Positions 31,293 to 40,829 are shown, counted from the first letter of the stretch. The stretch is DNA of 42,542 nt from Merdicola sp905200315 (GCA_902461935.1 CABPZP010000014.1:1-42542); one strand, 5' to 3'. The notes: generated by a model not told the origin, from the sequence alone. Program-made: numbers and translations.

Positions 31293-33121
31293 TTATATCA
31301 ATCCTTTCTAATTTTAAATTTTCTTTTCCGTTATCTTTTATTACTTTATATGTTGCTTTTTTCTCTATTTTTTCATTAAATAATTCTTGATAATTATTAT
31401 TAAAATAGTTATCAGTTGCTCGTACATATACATAATCATATGTATTATACAAAATATTTTCAAATTGTTCTTTTTCGTTTTGGGCAAAATTATTTCCGAA
31501 ATATATTCCCATTTCTACATTGTTTTCTGGTAACATATAATACTTAAATTTATTGTCTTCTAATTGTTGATTTATTACATATATTTTACTATTTGCTGGT
31601 ACTTCTTGTTTTAATTTATTGGTTTCTTCTATTATAGGTGATAATTCTTTTTTCATTTTATAGTTATAGTATCCTGCATTTATTGTTATATTTGCTATAT
31701 CTTTCAATGGTGTTAATGCTAATATAATTATCATTAACGCTGTAATATCTCTTTTATAATCAGCACTTTTACTATCAATTACTAATGCTATAAAGGTCAT
31801 AATCATTGCTATAAAATAAGATCCTAAATATCTTCCAAATGCATTATGTGTTAATGGCTTCTTGCATATTAAACTTTGTAAAATATGCTAGTTGCAAAAA
31901 TCCAATATATAATATTAGTCCTCCAAAAGTATATATTGCAACGTTTTTTGCCTTATTGTTTTTCTTGTATAATAATACAAAGCCAAATGCTAACAATAAA
32001 GTAAATCCACCTATACTTAATTGAATATATGAATTAATCAAACTTCCTTTTATTAACATTGTAATCAAATTATCTTGTATCATATCTGCCATTAATGAAC
32101 TAGATGTTGTTTTTATTGAGGCTGTAAAGAAACTTGTTATAAATCTTTTTATTCCTGTTTCATCAAGTTTACTCACAGAGATAATATTTATATTTTCTTT
32201 CCTTGTAATATTTAAGTTTTTATATATATTCCAAGATGCTAAACTGCTTAATATTAGTAAAAATATAATTATTTTACTTATACATTTCTTTTTATCTATT
32301 TTTTCTTTATTTCTAATTTGTTTTATTACATCATATACAAAGAAACAAATTAGTGTTGTTATTGCAATATAAAATCCTGTTCCTTTTGTTAGAGCTAACA
32401 CAAATAATGCTACTAGAAGTGAATATGTATATTTTGTGTTAAATATTCTTTCTACAAATATATAGCCTAATAATAATCCTAATATTGCATCTGCATATGG
32501 TGCCTCATAAAAATATGTTTCTGAAAAGATTCCTGGCAAGCATATAATAATTACACTTAAAGCTAAATTATATATTAAACTCTTTTCTTTTTTTATATTG
32601 AATAATGTCAATAATAATGAAAATGAGAAAATATATAATCCAAACATTTCTATTCCTTGAGTATAATTTCCTATTAATTTACAACAATAATATTGCCATA
32701 TTGTTGGTACCGGCGGATAGCAATCTGTTTCATATATATTTGTAATAAACATTTTCTTTGTAAACAAACTCCAACATGTAAATTCATCCCACATATTTGA
32801 AAGTCTTTCATATGTTGTTATTGAAAAAATGATATATATTATACTAAAGAAAATTGTTCCAAAATCTACTAGAGTATCTTTTTGTGTTTTATTCATTTTT
32901 ACAAGTGCATATATTCCTAATAGTGTTGATACAATTGTAGTTGTAATTACTCCTATTAATAAAATATTAAAAATTCCAAATACATATAACACTGCTATAT
33001 TTGTTAGTATGTCTATTGGTATTGAACTACTTAAGCTTTTCTTTGTTTTGTATGAAATAAATGTGCTTCCTAACATAATAACAAAGTATAGCAGAATATA
33101 GCCTATAACTATTCTTATCAT
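31285..33121 (-). CDS. Polytopic membrane protein (GT-C-like), split by a one-base frameshift
   Basis: As given, the gene breaks into a 425-residue N-terminal part (31844-33121) and a 173-residue C-terminal part (31285-31806). At 31856-31857 the minus-strand sequence GAA-GCC-ATT runs into a stop. Dropping one C gives EALTHNAFGRYLGSYFIAMI and joins the second frame precisely. The span of 1837 nt is one more than 612 codons. The rejoined ~611-residue protein has about 12-13 helices and a soluble C-terminal domain. A luminal loop TTYERLSNMWDEFTCWSLFT carries an acidic pair as in GT-C glycosyltransferases. It lies between rmlC and rmlB, so a role in rhamnose-containing glycan assembly or ligation is likely. 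Confidence 0.75.
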
Positions 33122-33139
33122 TTTTATCCCCTATTGTTT

Positions 33140-33718
33140 TTATAAATTTTTATATAAATCTGTTTCTTTTAATTCTTTAAGTGATGGCCATTTTGCATCT
33201 TTTTCAGATGTTAATAAGTCTTTAGGATTAATATCTCCAAAAGGCCAATCTATTGCTACATCTGAATCATTCCATGCTAGTCCACCTTCTGCTTCTGGTG
33301 TATAAATATTATCTATTTTGTAAGCAAATTCTGCTTCATCTGATAATACTAAAAATCCATGTGCAAATCCTCTTGGTATCATAAACATTTTTTTATTTTC
33401 TTCTGTTAGTATAATTCCTTCCCATTTTCCATATGTTTTACTTCCTGGTCTTAAATCTACTGCTACATCGAAAACTTCTCCTTTTATACATCTAACAAGT
33501 TTTGCTTGAGAATTCTTTTTTTGGAAATGTAATCCTCTTAGAACTCCTTTTTTAGATTTTGATTGGTTATCTTGTATAAAGTTGTAATTTAGTCCTATTT
33601 CTTCAAAGTCTGCTTTGTTGTATGTTTCCATGAAGTATCCTCTGTTGTCTCCAAATACTGTTGGTTCTACAATATATACACCTTCAATAGAGGTTTCTGT
33701 TTTTTTAAATTTTCCCAT
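33140..33718 (-). CDS. rmlC: dTDP-4-dehydrorhamnose 3,5-epimerase
   Basis: 192 residues, cupin-fold epimerase for the third step of dTDP-L-rhamnose synthesis. Motifs: GDNRGYFMETYN, FIQDNQSKSKKGVLRGLHFQ (catalytic His), GEVFDVAVDLRPGSKTYG, MIPRGFAHGFLVLSDEAEFAYK and the GGLAWNDSDVAIDWP tail. SD AGGAGA precedes the ATG. It is the first gene of the rmlC-membrane protein-rmlB transcript. Confidence 0.97.
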   Translation of the reverse strand: MGKFKKTETSIEGVYIVEPTVFGDNRGYFMETYNKADFEEIGLNYNFIQDNQSKSKKGVLRGLHFQKKNSQAKLVRCIKGEVFDVAVDLRPGSKTYGKWEGIILTEENKKMFMIPRGFAHGFLVLSDEAEFAYKIDNIYTPEAEGGLAWNDSDVAIDWPFGDINPKDLLTSEKDAKWPSLKELKETDLYKNL

Positions 33719-33752
33719 TTTTTAATCTCCTTTTTTTATTTTATACATTATA

Positions 33753-33781
33753 ATATTAAGTAAAATAACAAATATTTTCAA
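33753..33781 (-). promoter_or_regulatory. Candidate sigma-A promoter of rmlC operon
   Basis: On the minus strand TTGAAA (33776-33781), a 17-bp spacer and TAATAT (33753-33758), about 35 bp upstream of rmlC. Confidence 0.5.
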
Positions 33782-33899
33782 ATTCCGTTCTCCAAACGTT
33801 TTAAGACAGATAAAATATTCAAACCTTTGTGCCACGGTCTCTAATTATATGTAATAGTCGGGTCGAACTCGTTTTCAAATATTTTTATTTTACTTATTT

Positions 33900-33934
33900 A
33901 TCCAAAAATATTTATTTTTAAAGTATTTTTGGAT
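33900..33934. repeat. Stem-loop after rmlA
   Basis: ATCCAAAAATA (33900-33910) and TATTTTTGGAT (33924-33934) are perfect 11-bp arms 20 bp past the rmlA stop. No T run follows on the minus strand, so termination is uncertain; it may stabilise the message end. Confidence 0.4.
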
Positions 33935-33954
33935 ACTCTCTTAAATATAAAAAT

Positions 33955-34845
33955 TTACTCTTCTCCAAATTTATTTAAAGAAATATCTTTCAAATATTGA
34001 CCATATTCTGTTTTTATGTATTGGTCTGCTAGTGTTGATAATTCTTCTGCTGTTATCCATCCGTTTTTGTATGCTATTTCGTCTGGTGAACATATTTGCA
34101 ATCCTTGTCTTTTTTCTATTGTTTGTACAAAGCTTGCTGTTTCTATTAATGCATCGTGTGTTCCTGTATCAAACCATGTCATTCCTCTTCCTAGCTTTTC
34201 TACTTTAAGTTGTTTTCTGTTCATATATTCTTCGTTTATTGTTGTTATTTCTATTTCGCCTCTTGCTGATGGTTTTACATTTTTAGCAATTTCTATAACA
34301 TCATTTGTGTAGAAATATAGTCCTGGCACTGCGTAGTTTGATTTTGGTTTTTCTGGCTTTTCTTCTATTGATATTGCTTGTCCTTCTTTATTTATTTCAA
34401 CAACTCCGTATGCTCTAGGGTCTTTTACATAGTATCCAAATATTGTTGCTTCGTTTTCTCTTTCATTTGCAGATTTTAATTTTTCTGCAAAATGCTCACC
34501 ATAAAACATATTATCTCCTAAAATCATTGCAACGTTGTCATCGCCTATGAATTTTTCTCCAATAATAAATGCTTCCGCTAATCCTCGTGGTTTTTCTTGA
34601 ATAGCATATTCAAAGTTCATTCCCCATTTACTACCATCTCCAAGCAGTGTTTTAAAAGTTTCATTATCTCTTGGTGTTGTAATTATAAGAACATCTTTTA
34701 TTTTTGCCTCCATTAATACAGATAATGGATAGTATATCATTGGTTTATCATATACTGGCATAATTTGTTTTGATATAGCTATTGTTAGTGGATATAGTCT
34801 TGTTCCACTTCCTCCTGCTAATATAATTCCTTTTCTATTCTTCAT
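33955..34845 (-). CDS. rmlA: Glucose-1-phosphate thymidylyltransferase
   Basis: 296 residues, first step of dTDP-L-rhamnose synthesis (glucose 1-phosphate plus dTTP). Motifs: GIILAGGSGTRLYPLT (nucleotide loop), KPMIYYPLSVLMEA, AMILGDNMFYG, GVVEINKEGQAISIEEKP and WFDTGTHDALIETASFV. It overlaps the end of rmlD by 11 nt, so the two are co-translated. A 236-bp gap separates it from rmlC. Confidence 0.97.
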   Translation of the reverse strand: MKNRKGIILAGGSGTRLYPLTIAISKQIMPVYDKPMIYYPLSVLMEAKIKDVLIITTPRDNETFKTLLGDGSKWGMNFEYAIQEKPRGLAEAFIIGEKFIGDDNVAMILGDNMFYGEHFAEKLKSANERENEATIFGYYVKDPRAYGVVEINKEGQAISIEEKPEKPKSNYAVPGLYFYTNDVIEIAKNVKPSARGEIEITTINEEYMNRKQLKVEKLGRGMTWFDTGTHDALIETASFVQTIEKRQGLQICSPDEIAYKNGWITAEELSTLADQYIKTEYGQYLKDISLNKFGEE

Positions 34846-35704
34846 TTTTTACCTCCTCCAAATATCTTTTTAATCCATCTTTCCAATTTGGCACATTTAT
34901 TCCTTGTGCTTTTAATTTTTCTTTTGACATTTGTGAATTAAATGGTCTTTTTGCTTGTACTACATTTATCATTTTTATATATTCTTCTGTTGTAACAGGA
35001 TTTACTTTGCATTTAATTCCTTGCTCATCTAATATTTCTTTTGTGAAATCATACCATGTTGTGTATCCCTCATTTGTTGCATTGTATATTCCATATGGTA
35101 TTTGTTTTGTTATTGCTTGATAGATAATTTCTGTTAAATCTTTTGCATATGTAGGACTTCCATGTTGGTCTGATACAACATTTAGTTCATCTCTTGATGA
35201 ACCTAATTTTGTCATTGTTTTTACAAAATTGTTTCCTCCTATTCCATATAGCCATGCTGTTCTGAAAATATAATATTCTTCAAGATTTTCTTGAATTCCT
35301 TCTTCTCCATGTAATTTTGTTTTTCCATATACTGTAACAGGAGCTTTTTTATCATCTTCTTTATAATCTTTATCTAAATTTAAGTTTCCTCCAAAAACAT
35401 AGTCTGTAGATATATGTACTAATTTTGCATTATTTTCTTTAGCTGCTATAGCTAAATTTGTTGGTCCATCTCCATTTATTTTATCTGCTAATTCGTAGCA
35501 TTCTTCTGCTTTATCTACAGCGGTAAATGCTGCACAATTAATTATGTAATCTGGTCTACATTCTTTTACAAATTCCATAACTTTTTGTTTGTCTGTTATA
35601 TCTAAACTTTTTACATCTGTAAGTATAAGTTCATTTTCCTTTTCAAACTTTTCTTTTACTTCTTTTGCAAGCATTCCATTTGAACCTGTAATTAAAATTT
35701 TCAT
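34835..35704 (-). CDS. rmlD: dTDP-4-dehydrorhamnose reductase
   Basis: About 289 residues, last step of dTDP-L-rhamnose synthesis. Motifs: ILITGSNGMLAKEV (NAD(P) loop), DIINCAAFTAVDKAE-like DYIINCAAFTAVD, LVHISTDYVFGG and VYGKTKLHGEEGI with the catalytic Tyr/Lys. The ATG at 35704 is chosen over an ATG 13 codons upstream (35743): it follows AGAGGTGATAAA, and the residues before it lie too near the promoter. It heads the rmlD-rmlA transcript. Confidence 0.95.
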   Translation of the reverse strand: MKILITGSNGMLAKEVKEKFEKENELILTDVKSLDITDKQKVMEFVKECRPDYIINCAAFTAVDKAEECYELADKINGDGPTNLAIAAKENNAKLVHISTDYVFGGNLNLDKDYKEDDKKAPVTVYGKTKLHGEEGIQENLEEYYIFRTAWLYGIGGNNFVKTMTKLGSSRDELNVVSDQHGSPTYAKDLTEIIYQAITKQIPYGIYNATNEGYTTWYDFTKEILDEQGIKCKVNPVTTEEYIKMINVVQAKRPFNSQMSKEKLKAQGINVPNWKDGLKRYLEEVKNEE

Positions 35705-35733
35705 TTTATCACCTCTTGATTTTATTCTTGTAT

Positions 35734-35762
35734 ATATTATCATTTACAGCAAAAAAGTACAA
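35734..35762 (-). promoter_or_regulatory. Sigma-A promoter of rmlD-rmlA, overlapping a terminator
   Basis: On the minus strand TTGTAC (35757-35762), a 17-bp spacer and TAATAT (35734-35739). The -35 box is inside the 3' arm of the terminator at 35757-35785. Confidence 0.6.
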
Positions 35763-35785
35763 GGCTTTTTGATTAAACCTTGTAC
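35757..35785 (-). terminator. Terminator of the M14-GtrA-GT2 operon
   Basis: GTACAAGG (35757-35764) and CCTTGTAC (35778-35785) form an 8-bp stem with a 13-nt loop. On the minus strand TTTTTT follows (35751-35756). It lies 7 bp after the glycosyltransferase stop. Confidence 0.8.
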
Positions 35786-35791
35786 AAAATT

Positions 35792-36736
35792 TTAATTATT
35801 CATTTCTTTTTCTCCATTATATTCGTCTACAAAATATAATGGTCTATTTTTTGTTTCATTAAATATACGTCCTAAATATTCTCCAATTATTCCAAATAAC
35901 ATAATTTGTATCCCAGAGAAAAATAATACCAATAATATAATTGCTTGAAATGCTTGTATTGCAACACTTAATCTAATGCATTTTATAATTACATATATAA
36001 AATATATTACAAGTGCTAAAAATGTTGGTATTGCTAAATATGTAGAAATTCTAAGTGGTGATGTTGTAAAAGATGTTATCCCATCTATGGCTAAATCTAC
36101 TAATTTTTTATAATTCCATTTTGTTTTTCCTGCAACTCTAGGGTCTCTATCATATAACACTTCTTTTTTATTATAACCTATCCAACTAAATATACTTTTT
36201 GAACATCGTTGAGATTCTCTTAATTTTTTTAGTGCATTTACACATCTTCTATCTAATAATCTAAAATCTCCTGTATCTTTTTGTATTTCAACGTTTGTTA
36301 AACTCTGAAGTACTTTATAATACATTTTTGATGTAAATTTCTTTAAGAACGTTTCGCCTTTTCTAGATTTTCTTTTTGCGTATACATCATCATAACCTTG
36401 TTCCCAATATTTAACAAGTTCTGGTATTAATTCTGGTGGGTCCTGCAAATCTGCATCTATTAAAATAACTGCATCTCCTGTTGCATAATCAAGTCCTGCT
36501 ATCATTGCAATTTCTTTTCCAAAGTTTCTTGAAAAATTAACATAGCAAAACCTTTCATCTTTTTTTCTTAACTCTTTTATTAATTCTAGTGTTTTATCTT
36601 TGCTTCCATCATTTACAAATAATACTTCGAATTCATAGTTTTTCATATTATCCATTAATGCGACTAATCTTTTTTCTAAATATGGTATAGATTCTTCTTC
36701 ATTATAGGCTGGAACAATTATACTAATTTTCTTCAT
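35792..36736 (-). CDS. Polyprenyl-phosphate glycosyltransferase (GT2, GtrB/DPM1-like)
   Basis: 314 residues. An N-terminal GT-A domain has SIIVPAYNEEESI, EVLFVNDGSKDKTLELI, NFSRNFGKEIAMIAGLDYATGDAVILIDADLQDPPEL (DXD-type DAD) and DTGDFRLLDRR. Two C-terminal helices follow (LAIPTFLALVIYFIYVII and AIILLVLFFSGIQIMLFGII), then an EYLGRIFNETKNRPLYFV tail. This is the GtrB/ArnC layout: it loads a sugar onto undecaprenyl phosphate at the inner membrane face. It overlaps gtrA by 14 nt, so they act as a pair, with a GT-C enzyme expected as third partner. Confidence 0.93.
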   Translation of the reverse strand: MKKISIIVPAYNEEESIPYLEKRLVALMDNMKNYEFEVLFVNDGSKDKTLELIKELRKKDERFCYVNFSRNFGKEIAMIAGLDYATGDAVILIDADLQDPPELIPELVKYWEQGYDDVYAKRKSRKGETFLKKFTSKMYYKVLQSLTNVEIQKDTGDFRLLDRRCVNALKKLRESQRCSKSIFSWIGYNKKEVLYDRDPRVAGKTKWNYKKLVDLAIDGITSFTTSPLRISTYLAIPTFLALVIYFIYVIIKCIRLSVAIQAFQAIILLVLFFSGIQIMLFGIIGEYLGRIFNETKNRPLYFVDEYNGEKEMNN

Positions 36737-37169
36737 CCTTTTTCTCCTTTTTAAATATCACAAGTTTGCTTAGGATATAGTTTACCACAATTACTACAAC
36801 TTGTGCAACTATTGACCAAATTACTACCCATAAATTGCTATTTAGTTTCAATAATGTAACAAATATAAACATTATTAACATTTCTAATATTAATGTAAAT
36901 AAACGTGCACTAACAAATGCTATAAATTCCTTTAAAATTTTCTTTGACTTACTTTTAAATACAATTTTTCTATTTGTAATATATGCAAATAAACATGCAA
37001 CAATCCAAGAAATAACTACAGCTATTTGCAACTGTGTTGCATCACTTGCATTTAAAACTGTAAATAATAATGCATATTTCACTGCTAAATTTACAATTGT
37101 TGTTAACACTCCTATTATTAAATAATTTATTATTTCTTCATATTTTTTGTATATTTCTATTATTTTCAT
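36723..37169 (-). CDS. GtrA-like polyprenyl-phosphate-sugar flippase
   Basis: 148 residues, four membrane helices in the GtrA pattern: IINYLIIGVLTTIVNLAVKYALLF, LQIAVVISWIVACLFAYITNRKIVFKSKSKK, a third helix and a final IVAQVVVIVVNYILSKLVIFKKE. GtrA proteins move sugar-phospho-polyprenol across the membrane. It overlaps the GT2 gene by 14 nt, so the pair supplies lipid-linked sugar outside the cell. It follows the 37184-37879 gene by 14 nt. Confidence 0.9.
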   Translation of the reverse strand: MKIIEIYKKYEEIINYLIIGVLTTIVNLAVKYALLFTVLNASDATQLQIAVVISWIVACLFAYITNRKIVFKSKSKKILKEFIAFVSARLFTLILEMLIMFIFVTLLKLNSNLWVVIWSIVAQVVVIVVNYILSKLVIFKKEKKDEEN

Positions 37170-37183
37170 ATCAAAATCCTTTT

Positions 37184-37879
37184 TTAATTTATTTCATTTA
37201 TTAAAGCTTCAAAAATTTCATTGTTCGAAAGCTTTTGTTTCTTATTCGAAGTTAGCACTATAATTTTTTTATCTTCATATTCTAGTGGTTCACATAACTG
37301 ATGTTCGTCCATTTGTTCAAATGGATATAAAACAATTTTTCCTGTAATATTATCTATATCATAAACCTCACCTGTTGCAGAAATTATATATATTTTGTTA
37401 TTGTTTATATGTTTTTGAATAATTTCATCATATTCATTACTTTCTGTACTTTTATTTACTAATTCTAAATATCCATCATCATTTATTTTATAATTGTCTT
37501 TTAAATAAGTTTGAATAAGAGAAAATATATTTTCTCTTGATTCACTACTTATCCATATTCCTGCATGAATTTGTTTGTTTTCTATAATACTATCTAATTC
37601 TTCATATTCTGGCATATTCTGTTTTAGTATTCCAGCTAATTCTACTTTGTATTTTATTTCATCTTTTATAGTTATAGATTCTCTTCCGTTTGCTTCATGT
37701 TTCACTTCATATAGTTCATCTTTTCCTGTTGCTCCAATGCCACTTTTTATATCTTGAACTGTTTTTTCACTCTCATTAGTTTTTATTTCATTTTTTGTAA
37801 ATTTATTTACCACATAAAATAATGTACTAAGTATTATTAATGCAATTAGAACAATTATTATATTTCTTTTTTTCATCAC
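37184..37879 (-). CDS. Membrane-anchored protein of unknown function
   Basis: 231 residues. A basic start and one helix (NIIIVLIALIILSTLFYVV) anchor a soluble extracellular part of about 200 residues rich in Glu, Asn, Ile and Lys, with one cysteine and no recognisable motif. No lipobox is seen, so it is a signal-anchor protein rather than a lipoprotein. It sits between the M14 repeat protein (13 nt upstream) and gtrA (14 nt downstream), so it is made with them and may assist surface glycan or wall-enzyme assembly. Function not recognised. Confidence 0.7.
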   Translation of the reverse strand: MMKKRNIIIVLIALIILSTLFYVVNKFTKNEIKTNESEKTVQDIKSGIGATGKDELYEVKHEANGRESITIKDEIKYKVELAGILKQNMPEYEELDSIIENKQIHAGIWISSESRENIFSLIQTYLKDNYKINDDGYLELVNKSTESNEYDEIIQKHINNNKIYIISATGEVYDIDNITGKIVLYPFEQMDEHQLCEPLEYEDKKIIVLTSNKKQKLSNNEIFEALINEIN

Positions 37880-37892
37880 TTACTACTTCCTT

Positions 37893-40781
37893 TTACAATG
37901 CTCTTAGCATATTTAGAGTTGCTTCTATATATCTTCCTGCATAATTATTATTTACTACATCTTGGTGTGAATTAATTCCAGCAGATGGTAATTCTATTAA
38001 TGTTGATCTTGCAACTCTACCATTTGCACCTAAATTCATTCTTGCCCAATTTACTAGATATTGTCGTCCATAACTATATGTTCTTGTATTTGAAGGGAAT
38101 TGTACTGCATAAAAATCACATATTCCTTGGTCACCTATTAATTGAGTAGTCCAACCATGAAGATCTACTAAAACTGTTTGCCCAGCTGTTGCTCTTTTAT
38201 TCAAAAGAAATTCTCTTAATTTTGCTATTTCTGGACTTTGAAATGGTGCTGTACCATTATAGTTTCTACCATAATATCTTATATAGCTTGCTTCTGTTTG
38301 CCATGACCTATTAATATCTATTCCTTTATTATCTGGCCCCCAACTACCTAGAGTTTGTCTTCCTGGTCCATTATTGCTCCATCCTGCTTGCACTCCATCT
38401 GGATTCACTTGTGGTAAAATGTATATTGTCCATTTAGATAAAATGTTTCTATCTTTATCATTTACTAATCTGTTTTTAAAAGCTTCTGCAATATTTGTTA
38501 ACTCTTGTCCGTCGTTGTTCCATTTATCTTCAAATCCATGAACAGCAAATGTAGCAAAATATACATTTGGTCCATTTCCTATTTTATAATAATTAAGTGC
38601 TCTTCCTTGACAACTTAATCCATATGTACCTATTTCTAATTTGTATGGTTCATATATATTAAAATATCTTGATTGAACAAGAACTTCTTTGTTATTTTGG
38701 TCTTTTACTACAATTTTTAATGTATGACCACCTAATGAATATTCTCCGTAATTTATATTAATTATAAAGCCTGGTTGTGGATTGTTTTCAATTCCTCCAT
38801 ATCCATAAATTGAATTTACTACATCATTTCTTTCTATTCTTTGTAGGTTAGAATATTTTTTTATTCCATCTATATATACATCCATTGAGGTATTCTCTAT
38901 ATTTGTCATAAGCCATCCACTTATTATTCCATTAGTATTTTCAACACCACCCAAGCCTGGATTATCAATATACATTTTTATTCTTGGTGTATAATCAATT
39001 GTAATATTTTTATTAATTTCTGCTAAAGTTTCTCCACTTTTTGAAATCACTTTATATGTTAATGTATAATTGCCTTTTTCGTATCCTGATAAATCCATTG
39101 TGTATTCAAAACCTGGATTTGAATTACATTTTTTTCCTCCATATCCTGATATAGCATTTAATACATCATCTCTTTTTAGTCTATTATATGATTGTGCTTC
39201 TATTTCTTTATCATTTATAAATACATGTAATTCTGCTTCTTTTTGATTTGATAGCATCCATCCTCTTACTGTCCAATTTTTTAAGTCTATTAAATCTCTT
39301 GTTGGTGAATCTATCCACATTCTAGCTTTTCTTACATTTATTATATAACTCTTTGATGTTAACTCATTTATATCGTCTTTTATAATTACTTTTAGTGTAT
39401 GCTTTCCAATATTATAATTGGATAACTTTATATTAATATTAAATCCTGGTAATGGATTTGATACTTTTCCTCCATATCCTGGTATTGCATTTAATACATC
39501 ATTTCTTTCTATTCTGCTTATTTCTTTATCTGAAACATTTTTATTGTCCACAAGTACTTCTATATTCGAATTAGAATCGCTACATAAGTACCATCCTACT
39601 ATATTAATTTCATTATCTGTAGTTTCAATTTCATTTTCGTGTGGTGAATCTATCCACATTCTTGCCTTTGTCCTATTATCTATGTTGACTATTTTCTCTA
39701 TTTTTTGTATTTCTGTCCCATTTCCATCTAATACTGCATATTTTATTGTATGACTTCCATATGATATTTTACTAAAATCTAATGTTGTTGTAAATCCTGG
39801 TTTCGGATTTGATATTCTTCCTCCATATCCTGGTATTGCATTTAATACATCATTTCTTTCTACTCTTGTAATTACTGCATTTGTATCTTTTCCATCTATA
39901 TATATTTTTAGTGTTGAACTAGCATCACTACATAAAAGCCATCCTGACACCTCTGCACTTTTTCCATCTATGTAATTTTCTGTTGGTTCATCTATCCACA
40001 TTCTTGCTTTTGTTCTATTGTCTATGTTTACAGTTTTTTCTATTTTTTGTAACTCTATTCCGTTTCCATCTAGTACTGCATATTTTATTGTATGATTTCC
40101 ATATGCTATTTTACTTAAATCTAATGTTGTTGTAAATCCTGGTTTTGGGTTTGCTGTTTTTCTTCCATATCCTGGTATTGCATTTAATACATCATTTCTT
40201 TCTACTCTTGTAATTACCGCATTTGTATCTTTTTCATCTATATATATTTTTAGTATTGAACTAGTATCACTACACAAAAACCATCCAGATACATCTACAC
40301 TTTTTCCATCTATATAATTTCCTGTTGGTGTATCTAAATACATTCTTGCTTTTGTTCTATTGTCTATATTGACAATCTTTTCTATTTTTTGTATTTCTAC
40401 TCCATTACTATCAATTACCGCATATTTTATTGTATGACTTCCATATGTTACTTTACTTAAATCTAATGTTGCTACAAAACCTGGCTTTGGATTTGATTCT
40501 CTTCCTCCATATCCTGGTATTGCATTTAATACATCTTCTCTTTCTACTCTTGCAATAATTGTATTTGTATCTTTTCCATCTATGTATATCTTTAATATTG
40601 CATTTTTATCATCTGATAATAGCCAACCTACTACATTTATACTTTTTCCATCTATATAATTTATAGTTGGCTCATCTATCCACATTCTTGCTTTTTTACT
40701 TTCAGACTGTGCAACCGATTTTAAATTTCCAAATAAAATACATAATATAAATACAACTAAAAATAATGTTTTTTTATTCAT
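37893..40781 (-). CDS. Secreted modular protein: six ~114-residue repeats plus M14 zinc peptidase
   Basis: About 962 residues from the ATG at 40781, chosen because AGGGGGAATAAGA precedes it and a clear signal peptide follows (TLFLVVFILCILFGNLKSVA); the upstream in-frame ATG at 40886 would put 35 residues of terminator-derived sequence ahead. Six modules (about 38656-40694) share the frame RMWID, SGWLLCSD, IYIDGKDTNA, DVLNAIPGYGG and NPKPGF. The C-terminal ~240 residues are an M14 carboxypeptidase-type domain: zinc site HGFE, NPDGV, DINRSW, the second zinc His in VDLHGW and catalytic Glu in TLIELPSAG. M14 members of this kind cut peptidoglycan peptides, so a wall hydrolase is likely. It heads the operon down to the GT2 gene. 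Confidence 0.9.
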   Translation of the reverse strand: MNKKTLFLVVFILCILFGNLKSVAQSESKKARMWIDEPTINYIDGKSINVVGWLLSDDKNAILKIYIDGKDTNTIIARVEREDVLNAIPGYGGRESNPKPGFVATLDLSKVTYGSHTIKYAVIDSNGVEIQKIEKIVNIDNRTKARMYLDTPTGNYIDGKSVDVSGWFLCSDTSSILKIYIDEKDTNAVITRVERNDVLNAIPGYGRKTANPKPGFTTTLDLSKIAYGNHTIKYAVLDGNGIELQKIEKTVNIDNRTKARMWIDEPTENYIDGKSAEVSGWLLCSDASSTLKIYIDGKDTNAVITRVERNDVLNAIPGYGGRISNPKPGFTTTLDFSKISYGSHTIKYAVLDGNGTEIQKIEKIVNIDNRTKARMWIDSPHENEIETTDNEINIVGWYLCSDSNSNIEVLVDNKNVSDKEISRIERNDVLNAIPGYGGKVSNPLPGFNINIKLSNYNIGKHTLKVIIKDDINELTSKSYIINVRKARMWIDSPTRDLIDLKNWTVRGWMLSNQKEAELHVFINDKEIEAQSYNRLKRDDVLNAISGYGGKKCNSNPGFEYTMDLSGYEKGNYTLTYKVISKSGETLAEINKNITIDYTPRIKMYIDNPGLGGVENTNGIISGWLMTNIENTSMDVYIDGIKKYSNLQRIERNDVVNSIYGYGGIENNPQPGFIININYGEYSLGGHTLKIVVKDQNNKEVLVQSRYFNIYEPYKLEIGTYGLSCQGRALNYYKIGNGPNVYFATFAVHGFEDKWNNDGQELTNIAEAFKNRLVNDKDRNILSKWTIYILPQVNPDGVQAGWSNNGPGRQTLGSWGPDNKGIDINRSWQTEASYIRYYGRNYNGTAPFQSPEIAKLREFLLNKRATAGQTVLVDLHGWTTQLIGDQGICDFYAVQFPSNTRTYSYGRQYLVNWARMNLGANGRVARSTLIELPSAGINSHQDVVNNNYAGRYIEATLNMLRAL
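38656..40694 (-). repeat. Tandem 342-bp coding repeats (six protein modules)
   Basis: The DNA encoding modules 1-3 repeats with an exact 342-bp period: the segment CATATCCTGGTATTGCATTT recurs near 39824, 40166 and 40508, with long near-identical flanks. Modules 4-6 are more diverged. Such near-identity permits copy-number change by recombination. Confidence 0.85.
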
Positions 40782-40800
40782 TCTTATTCCCCCTTTAGAT

Positions 40801-40829
40801 ATTTTATAGATTTTTTTTATTAATTTCAA
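40801..40829 (-). promoter_or_regulatory. Sigma-A promoter of the M14 gene operon
   Basis: On the minus strand TTGAAA (40824-40829), a 17-bp spacer and TAAAAT (40801-40806), between the terminator of the GH25 gene and the M14 gene ATG. Confidence 0.6.

Noticed and set aside
33830..33880. tRNA-like TTCGA motif
   Set aside because: The GTTCGA-like stretch lacks an acceptor stem and anticodon arm in the right places.
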